In this document: piece after piece, positions 56,689-64,000 of the stretch | How the letters are laid out: each line of letters opens with the position of its first letter | Position numbering within the stretch: position 1 is the first letter of the stretch | Assembly (NCBI GenBank): GCA_949752795.1 | Contig: OX457064.1 | Location: 107,547,454 to 107,611,453, forward strand | Direction: 5' to 3' | DNA: 64,000 bases | From: Hyperoodon ampullatus | Taxonomy: Eukaryota > Chordata > Mammalia > Artiodactyla > Ziphiidae | Notes under the pieces: model-generated | Seen by the model: only the letters and a program-made list of their open reading frames with translations | The model's database searches: none | Told to the model about the DNA's origin: nothing | Made by a program: the position numbers and the translations under genes

Positions 56689-57985
56689 GCTGTACTGGTG
56701 CAGCCGTGGCCCACCCTTGACGGCGAAGGCCAGGGCCTCCGCGCGGCACCTCCGGCCAGCAGGGCGCCCAGGCTGGACCCCTGGCTCTCCTGGGTCCCTC
56801 CCCCGCCACCCCTCTTCCTGCATTTTTAAATGATTTATTAAGTTGTGCTCTCGTATTTAGATGGGCGTTGCTTTTCAAATAACTTAAAATAACAAATGTT
56901 ATGTGCCACATGGCTAACTTAGTAATTTTGCCAAGAAGAGCACAGTTTTAAGACTGGTGGCAACTCAGTGAAATTAACCAAAGATGAAGCTTTGGCTTTG
57001 CTGGTGGGACCGAGCACAGCCTGAGCCACGTGGCCCGGGCTCCTGGCAGAGGCGCTGCTTGTGGCTTGGCCCAGCTCTGGATCTGCAGAGAGGCCTGAGG
57101 GCAGAGAGGCTCGCTCTCGGGGCCACTGCTTCTTGTGTGGTTGAATTGTTTACAAGCCTAATTGGTAAAACTAAAGGCTTTTTTTTTTCCCCCCTGCTGC
57201 CTTTTCCCAGAGTGGTTAGGTTTGGAAAGTAGATAACAATGGTAATATTTTATTTGTGTTTTTTAAGCCATTTCCCCCAAACGGGACTCGCATGCTTGTT
57301 CCCGGCCTGCCGCTGCCCTGCATCTTGATGGTTCGGACGTTACTGTTGTGGGGGTGTGTGTGTGAGGCGGGAACTTCCTTCTGTTTCCATTTCTGTCTCC
57401 ACCTTGTGCCTGGAGAGCTTTCAGGGGAGGGGGTCTCGGTCCAGTCCCTGCAGCGTGTGTGACCCACGAGGGCTCGGGGAGAGGAGACCCTGCAGCGCCG
57501 TCTAAAGTCACTTGAACCAAAGTGGCCCTGCGCCTTTGCACTGCGGCCCGGGCTCCGCGGGCCGGTCCTCCTGGATGTGCGGGGGTGCCGTGCTCCCGCG
57601 CCCTCTGCCCCCCGTCGGTGCTGCTGTGCAGGAGGGGCGGGCGGCCCAGGCGCCTGGGGCCTGGGTGGTTCTCTCGGGATTCGGCACTTTATCAGGACCT
57701 GGGTGGTTTCAGTCTCCACAAGTCTCCAAAACGGAGAGCGTTTCAGAGCATCACCTGTGAACACAGATGCTGGGGCCGTGGAGGACTCTGGACCACGCGC
57801 GACTTCTCTCCCACGGCTGGTGTTTCGCTGCCACTGGAGCTCTGGGCTGTCGTGTTGAACTGGCCAGAATTAGCAATATACTTCTAAATGTGGGAGAACT
57901 GAATGACACTTTCAAGACCGTGACCGTTATTGAAACAAAATGTATAATTTCTTAATTTGAAGAATAAATTAAGTGTTTAAATGCT
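56689..57985 (+). other. UBE3C: UBE3C 3' untranslated region (candidate)
   Basis: The sequence after the stop has no recognisable repeat and stays unique up to two AATAAA signals. A T/GT-rich stretch follows the first signal, as expected for a downstream cleavage element. This gives a 3' UTR of about 1.3 kb. The first half is GC-rich (CpG-containing around 57.5-57.7 kb) and the last 150 bases are AT-rich. The exact cleavage site cannot be read from sequence. Several short open frames in it are chance. Confidence 0.7.
57963..57968 (+). terminator. Poly(A) signal AATAAA, UBE3C, proximal
   Basis: Canonical hexamer 1275 bases after the stop codon. The following 60 bases include TGCTCTTTGTAG and, further on, T-rich and GT-rich runs suited to cleavage-stimulation binding. 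Expected cleavage is near 57980-57990. Confidence 0.7.
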
Positions 57986-58007
57986 CTTTGTAGTCTTGAT
58001 ATACAGA

Positions 58008-58013
58008 AATAAA
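58008..58013 (+). terminator. Second poly(A) signal AATAAA, UBE3C, distal
   Basis: A second canonical hexamer 45 bases further on, followed by GGTTTGTCCTTGG and long T-rich runs. It may be used together with or instead of the first signal. Only 3' end reads would tell which. Confidence 0.5.
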
Positions 58014-59529
58014 ATAATTAGGGTTTGTCCTTGGTTTTATTTTTATTTTAGGTCGTTTTGTGTTGAATGTTCTATGTCTTCTTATTAGTTGATTTGTATA
58101 TTTTATTATCAGTATTTTGGAAATGGAATATCTGGGACTGAAGAGAAATGGGCAGTTACACTTATTTGGGTTTTTTTCCTCAGCTATTCTGAGCATATTT
58201 ATTTGTATGTTCCAGTGGCTAAATATTTGCATTAAATTTTTCCCCAAGTCTGTGTTGGAGTCGTACCCCAAATCATTGTAATTAGTTCTGTTCTGCCCTA
58301 GTGAAACCACAACTTCTGAACATTAGTTTTATCAGGCTTGTTTAAATGTCATCAGTTCATACAGGGTACAGCCACCTATGTTTCAGGGAAGGTATACTAG
58401 AAGGTAACGCCTGCCGTCTGAAATGCGCTGAAGGCTTTGAGAAGGTTGACCTGTAACAGCCCTTCCCGCACGTGCTCTGGTGAGAGCCAGGCCCTCCAGG
58501 AGTGACCCTCACCTTGCCAGGTCTCACTGGGTTTAGCATTACATTACTGGGAAAATTACACTTCAGGAAAATTCTCCTCTCTCTGTTGTCTCGTTTGCTG
58601 TTCCTGCTTCTGTTCTGCTCTCTGCTTGGTGCTGGTAGTTTTGTGCTCACACCATAGGAAAGGCTGCAGGTATTTCTCACAGGCTGTGTCAGCGAATAGA
58701 CTTCTGCCTGGTGTCCCAGGAAAGCTGATTAGGGCAGTGGTACCACACCGCGGTGCTCGCGCCACCCTGGTGCCACTCTGATACTGGCGATGTGTTGGTT
58801 CCGTGGCTCTTGGGGGCGGGGGCGGGTGTGCATCTACGTGGCTCAGTTGTGGGTACCGCGGGGGCCCAGTGAGGTGGCCCCAGGCAGACCAGGCCTGCGG
58901 TCTTGTCAGTCAGAGGCAGACAGTCGCGCTGATCACGGTGTGACCCGCGCAGACCTGTGATGCTCGTGGGCTTGGGGCCCAGGCCAGGCTCTGCTGGGGG
59001 CAAGCTTCCTGAAGAGGGGAGTGTGGAGGTGGAAGTAATTTAAGAAAGAAAGTAATTTGATATTTAAGAAAGGTAAACAGCTAGAGGTGCATATTAATGC
59101 AAATAAAATAGAAATTTTATTTGAGCTAGCCACACTGATATTTAGCTGAATTCCTACAGTCACCTCTTGCAAATTCCTTTGCTCCTGGTCTGAAAGTGTT
59201 ACGTACAATAGCTTAGTAATCTGCCCCAAGTAACAGCCACGTCTGTGCCACACAGGTCAGCAGATCTCCTCTGGGATTTGTTTTAGGGGAATCACCCCCA
59301 CTCCCCAAACAAAGGGTGAGTCGCTGAGCCCGACCTTGGCTTCCAAAGGCTTCTTCGTGGCACCACAGTGGTGGCTGGAGTGGATGACCGGAGGCTGGGT
59401 GACCAGCAGGACCAGGTGGGAAGTTGGGTGAGATCTGAGAGGATGGAGGCAAGGTTCAGCGGGGGCTCCTGTGGCCTCAGAGCATCCCAGACCACCCAGA
59501 AGTCTCTGCTTCCAGAAAACTCTGTGAGT

Positions 59530-59585
59530 TCTTAGCCTGAGTACTTCGTGCCTCAGCTTACACATCTGTGAAATGGGGATAATCT
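59530..59585 (+). repeat. MIR SINE fragment
   Basis: TTCGTGCCTCAGCTTACACA then TCTGTGAAATGGGGATAATC, the MIR core end. Confidence 0.7.
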
Positions 59586-60147
59586 AGATGCAGGTCTTCC
59601 CCATTAAGAAGGACTCACTTCAGTACCTGGTTTTGCTAACCAAAAGAAATTTGAAGAGGATTGGCACTTTTACCAAAAAAAAAAAAGCGAAAAGGGAAAA
59701 TCTCATTCAGCTCAGCGTGCTTTGCAGTGAGCGTTACAGAGGCGCCCACCCCAGCAGTGAGAGCGGCCCCGTCAAGCTCCTTCCTGCAACCACACTCAGC
59801 ATCTCAGTGTCAAGCCGCTACAGCTGTGAACCGTATCTGTGAGCACCTGTGCTTCATCTCAATTGACTCTGTGCGTCCACGAGCAGGACAGGTCCTCAGG
59901 TAACTGCTTCTTGGCCACATGCCTTTTCAGCTCAGGAAGGGTTTCCTTGGATGCTCTGTTTTCAGAGAGTGGTGGAACCTGTACTTTGGCTTCACAGGGA
60001 TGTTATACCCGTTTGATGAGAGTTGTGAACAAGCTTTTGATGTCAACATATTATAAACCCAATAGAACCTTATTTTAACGTAGGCGGTTTGATGTCACAG
60101 GTTTTGCAAATGTCACATCTTGACGTTCGTGCCTTAATAACACCGTC

Positions 60148-60379
60148 GGGACTTCCCCGGCGGCCCAGGGGTTAAGAATCCGTCTTGCAATGCAGGGGAC
60201 ACCAGTTCGATCCCTGGTGGGGAAACTAAGATCCCACACGCTGCGGAGCAACTAAGCCCGCACGCCACAACTACTGAGCCTGCGCGCCGCAACTAGAGAG
60301 ACGCCGGCGCGCACACAACGAGGATCCCGCGCACCGCGACTAAGGCCTGAGGCAGCCAAAAAATAAACTAACAAATAAT
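60148..60379 (+). mobile_element. CHR-type SINE
   Basis: GGGACTTCCCCGGCGGCCC head, AGTTCGATCCCTGG box and GAGGCAGCC end with an A-rich tail. It has more CpG than the other copies. No clean target duplication was found. Confidence 0.9.
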
Positions 60380-61018
60380 GTTTAGAATAATCCTAACATT
60401 GTTGCCCATAGGCCACATCATTCCTTTTTCCTCTGCGGAGAAGGGCAAAAAAGTCGCCCTTCCGCGCTCTCCTCTCCCTTCTCCCACTCTCGCTGTGAAG
60501 GGTAGTTGTTGTGGCAGCTGTGCCTGGTGCTTGTCGGTGCGACTGCAGACATGGCTCTGCGGCTGGGCCCCTCCTCCATTGCCTGCTGCCCGGCCGTCGG
60601 CTTGTGTGTGTACACTGACGACTCGCTGTGTCGTTCCCGAGGTGCCTTCCTCACCTTAGAAACTTGGTGAGCTGAGGATCTGCTCACCTTCCCCTGCGCT
60701 GCAGTTCAGGGACCGGCGCCCACCCTGGCCTCCTGGTCCTGCCGAGAGCCTCCCCCAGAGGCCAGAGCCACAGGGGAGGACTTCGCTTGCGGAGGGCATG
60801 CAAGGTCAGGCGGGCGGTCCAAGCACGGCGCTCAGTGCAGGAGCCGGGCCTGGCTCAGGATGGCGGCATCAGGACGGCACGCCAGCTGGGGACGTCCTAC
60901 AGCAGCTTCAGCTCTGATGCAGCACGAGGTGCTGGCCAGTGCCATCTGGCCGAGGAACCAGGAACTGGAGGGACCCGTGAGAGCCCGAGCTGGGGGAGGG
61001 CCTGTCTAAAGGCACTCA
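60380..61018. other. Intergenic GC-rich sequence
   Basis: No repeat or gene recognised. CpG frequency rises to the right. Confidence 0.45.
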
Positions 61019-61372
61019 CGTCTTGTGACATCGTTAGCTGCTTCTGGCTGCTGGAACCCGCTGCCACAAACGGTGTGACTGAAACAGCACTTTTACCCTC
61101 TCGTGGCTCTGGAGGCCGTAGGTCTGAAATCGAGTGTCAGAGGCCCTGGGGTGGGGTGGTACCCTTGCCCTGCCCACCCTGGCCCCCGTGCTCCCAGCCC
61201 GCCGTCCTGGACACGCCACTGCCTCTGTCGGCATCCCACCTACCTCTGTGTTTCTCCTATAAGGACGTTTGTCCACTGGCATCAGCCCCCATAACCCAGA
61301 ATGACCTCACCTCCAGGTCCTCAGCTGAGTTACATCTACAGAGACCTTCTTTCAAGTAAAGTCAACTCGTGG
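61019..61372 (-). mobile_element. MLT1-type LTR remnant, antisense
   Basis: GGCTGCTGGAACCCGCTGCC, CTCTGGAGGCCGTAGGTCTG, then CCCATAACCCAGAATGACC and ACATCTACAGAGACCTTCTT follow the reversed MLT1 order with heavy GC drift. Solitary LTR only. Confidence 0.68.
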
Positions 61373-62325
61373 TTCTAGGGACTGGGCCATGGACATAACC
61401 GGGGGGTCGACCATCCCCCCACTACACGTGTTTTTCTAAGAGGCAGAGGCTACCACGCCGTCTGAAAACCAGAGCCCCGTGGAAGGTGGGCCCGCTCGTG
61501 GAAAGTTGGGGCCGCCTCATTCAGGCTCCGCCGTGGCCGCGTGGCCTGGAGCAGGTGTCTTGATGACCCTCCGTGAGATGAGGAGGCCATGCCACATCCA
61601 TGTTTCCCAAACCTGCCTGAAGATGATCCTTTCCCTAGCGCTGGGCTCATAAGTCTGTGTCTTGAAAGCGTCCCAGGCAACCCTTCCCAGGTAATTATGG
61701 GGAAACAATTAGGTAACCTCCAAACCTCCAGTCAGAGGCAAAGAACTTGCCAGGCGGAGCCACACAGCATTCCAGCCCAGGGAACTGTTCCCTCTGCTGG
61801 GAAGTCCTGACCCTCTGCTGCTGGGGCAGAGTCTTGCCCCCAGCTGAAGTGTCTCGGCCCCCTGCAGGGTGCGCAGGGCCGGGCTCTACCTGCAGCTGCA
61901 GGCACCCAGGCGCCTCTGCCCCTGGGACTCGTCTTCCAGAAGCTGAGTGCAGCCCATGGGCTTGTGGCTGCAGCAGGAACTGCCCTGCACCCCCCATCCA
62001 CCTCTGCACCCCACGCTGCACCCCTTCCAGCCCTCCTGAGGACATGGCAAAGGCTGACAACTCCTGGCCACTTTCTCGGCCACCTCCACGTCCCAAGCCA
62101 TCACCTCGGGGTTGCCCGGATCTGCAGGGTGGCCTCCAAGTGTCTCCCACCCCCGACCTCACTAACCTTCAGTCTCTTCTCAGAGCCAAAGGAAGGCCCT
62201 GGTCCCACGTCAGCCCCTGCCGCTCCTCTGGCAGAACTTTCCAGGGTCTCCAGCTCAGGAAGAGCGGGAGCTCTGAGGATTGGGCACCCAGCGCCCGCCC
62301 TCCTGCTAACCGGGCCCCACTGGCT
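61373..62325. other. Intergenic GC-rich sequence
   Basis: Contains a long chance open frame on the plus strand (61747-62520) that runs on into an L2 repeat. No domain, start context or splice structure supports a gene. Confidence 0.5.
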
Positions 62326-62650
62326 GCCTTGATTTCCTCCCTGGCCTCAGGGCCTTTGCACACACTCCTCCCCTGGGAAGGCTCTTCCCACAGACGCTTA
62401 GCTGACCTGCCCCCTCGCTTCCTTCCTGGGCCCCTTTGCCCAGTGTCACTTTCCCTTCCCACCGTGTTAAAAGTGGTAACCTGTCTGCTCCCTGACTTAC
62501 ACCTCTCTCCATGGCACTAATTCTGTCTGATACAGTATGGATTTCACTAATTTATTGTTTTTTTCTCCCTGCCCCCTAGAATGTGAGTTTCATTACCAAG
62601 CTCCTAAAATAAAGCCTAGCACACAGTAGGTGCTCACTCATTATTTGTCA
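62326..62650 (+). repeat. L2 LINE 3' end
   Basis: CTGGCCTCAGGGCCTTTGCA, CCTGGGAAGGCTCTTCCC, AATGTGAGTTTCATTACC and AGCACACAGTAGGTGCTCAC are the standard L2 3' landmarks in order. Confidence 0.88.
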
Positions 62651-64000
62651 CATGGATGGGTTTTCCTGTAAAGTTAGCTTTTGCTAAGCAAGGTAAATGT
62701 TAAGTTAATGTCTGTACGGATGTTCAGATTCTGAATCACTGGGCCGGACCAGAATCCTTTGCCCACGTGGTAATAAGCCTGCTGCCCCGCCCTATCCAGC
62801 CCCACCAATCCAGCCAGGGCGGCTTTCCTGTCCTCCCGGTGCTGACTTCATTTGCGACGGCGCACAGGCTCCAGTGGGTGGTCCCCAGAGGGCAGCTGCA
62901 GCCCAACAACAGGTCTGTGCGACTAACGCCGTGACAGGTGGGCCCCGCCTGACCTGGCCGTGAGTTGCCCTGTTTCTCTGGGTGATCCCGCCAGCGGCCA
63001 CGTCCACCAGCTGGCGGCTCCATCAGGACAGTGGGTGGCCATGCCCAGCTGTCCCCAGCACTTAGCACCACGCCTGGTGTGGGTGGACGCAGCTATCTCT
63101 AAGGAGAGAAGGCAGTGGGAGGGAGGCTGGGAATGAGAGAAGAAACATCTGTGAAATCAGTATGTTGAGGAATTTATATTTTACTTTTTGAAGGGTCAAA
63201 CAAATGAAAAGTCGTTCATCCTGGAGTGTGGTCACCTGAAGAAGAGGCCCAGGCCGTCTGGGTAAATAATTGCTGTCATCTTACAGACCAGATGGATGGC
63301 TTTCCTGATGGGTGAGCATCTCAGGTCCCACATCCAGGACAGACCTCACGGGCACCTTCCCCTCCCCACGGCCATGCCCACCCTCAGCCCAGGGTGCCCC
63401 AGGCAGGCCTGACCCCCCAGAACCCTCAGGAAGCCGGGCTCACCGCGGGGAAGGGTGCAGATTAGGGTCTTGGGGGGAGGTGCACACGGCGGGACACGGC
63501 GGGACCAGAGGGACCAGCGCCAGCCTCCGGGGTCCCCGCCTGGGGGCTGTACAGCACAAGCAGGGCTGCCCAGGGAAGCTCACTGGAGCCCAGCAGCCAG
63601 GGTTTCGGCGGGTCGGTCACGCGGGCACACAGCACCCCCATAGCCCACCTGAAGTGGCCCAGGCCGGCCCGCAGAGAGGGGCACCCAGGCCCGGGCACGA
63701 AGGCTCATCAGCCAGGGTGCTCCACGAGCCGCCAGGCTGTTTGGGCCCGAGACCTCGGACCATGCGGCCTGGCTTCCTGGGCACACGTGGTCTGCACACC
63801 CGCCGTCCACACCCAGGGCCCTCCGGGGACCCCAACCTGGACTCCATGGGCAGCATGGAGAACCTGCTCTCTCTCGGGGGGTCTGGCGCTGGGTCGCAGC
63901 CGGCAGGGAGGGGAAGGGTCTGCCGGTTTCAGTCGGGATGTAAATACTCCCGCCCTGTTTTCAGGCTGCTGGCGGGGCGGTACGCACCTCCCGGCGCTCC
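62651..64000. other. Intergenic GC-rich right end of window
   Basis: Strongly GC-rich from about 62750 on, with CpGs rising towards 63.4-64.0 kb. No repeat, exon or promoter motif is recognised. It could be the edge of a GC-rich isochore or lead to a CpG island beyond the window. Confidence 0.45.

Larger units (their letters stand above)
57986..60147. other. Intergenic, proximal to UBE3C 3' end
   Basis: Unique sequence. Bases 58400-59030 and 59230-59500 are GC-rich with chance open frames; a MIR-like stretch lies near 59530-59585. No gene is recognised. Confidence 0.5.

Noticed and set aside
58689..59003. Possible DNAJB6 5' exon downstream of UBE3C
   Set aside because: DNAJB6 is expected downstream from mammalian synteny, but no J-domain coding sequence (HPD motif) or CpG-island promoter can be found up to base 64000.
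61747..62520. 257-codon plus-strand open frame in the intergenic right part
   Set aside because: GC-rich sequence produces long chance frames; the second half is L2 repeat, composition is Pro/Ser/Leu-rich without a domain, and there is no splice or promoter support.

Overview
This is a mammalian nuclear genome window, almost certainly from a cetacean. The repeat content gives the lineage. There are about sixteen tRNA-derived CHR-type SINEs, whose head reads like the cetacean/hippo/ruminant family (a ggcttccctggtgg start, a tRNA-like B box, and a CAACTAGAGAAAGCCC body). Some copies are a short form that stops after the first body block, as is common in toothed whales. A cetartiodactyl-type L1 3' end and ordinary eutherian repeats (MIR, L2, L1M, MLT1/MST LTRs, hAT and Tigger transposons) are also present. 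The species cannot be named from the sequence.

The window holds one gene that can be supported: UBE3C, the HECT-type E3 ubiquitin ligase that works with the proteasome. It is on the plus strand. Twelve coding exons cover the last 610 codons and the stop (bases 1690 to 56688). If the last is exon 23, as I recall for the human gene, these are exons 12-23. All boundaries have GT/AG splice signals, all phases match, and the joined reading frame is open. It contains the whole HECT domain, with the catalytic cysteine codon at 56587-56589. The 5' half of the gene lies upstream of the window. The 3' UTR runs to about 57985, with AATAAA signals at 57963 and 58008. In human the next gene downstream is DNAJB6; it does not appear before base 64000.

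Layout: 1-1689 is intron. 1690-2233 holds two exons 153 bp apart. 2234-10454 is a large intron with a homeodomain-motif-rich, repeat-free block near 3.1-3.7 kb. 10455-14558 holds four exons plus two SINEs that hit the same target one after the other. 14559-22962 is an intron carrying a 3.7 kb Tigger DNA transposon, itself interrupted by a 404 bp poly(A)-tailed retrocopy. 22963-23210 is the first HECT exon. 23211-40461 is a 17 kb intron with old L1s, LTRs, a MER1-like element and two long AT-rich unique blocks. 40462-47585 holds three HECT exons, two of them separated by an intron of only 98 bp. 47586-56517 is L1-rich intron around one exon. 56518-56688 is the last exon. 57986-64000 is GC-rich intergenic DNA with MLT1 and L2 remnants.

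I found no second protein-coding gene, RNA gene, CRISPR array or gene cluster. Most other open frames are repeat sequence, antisense shadows or chance GC-rich frames. The features most worth a second look are the weak-donor micro-intron with an in-frame alternative donor, the retrocopy nested in Tigger, the doubly hit SINE target, and the unique AT-rich blocks that look like conserved regulatory DNA.
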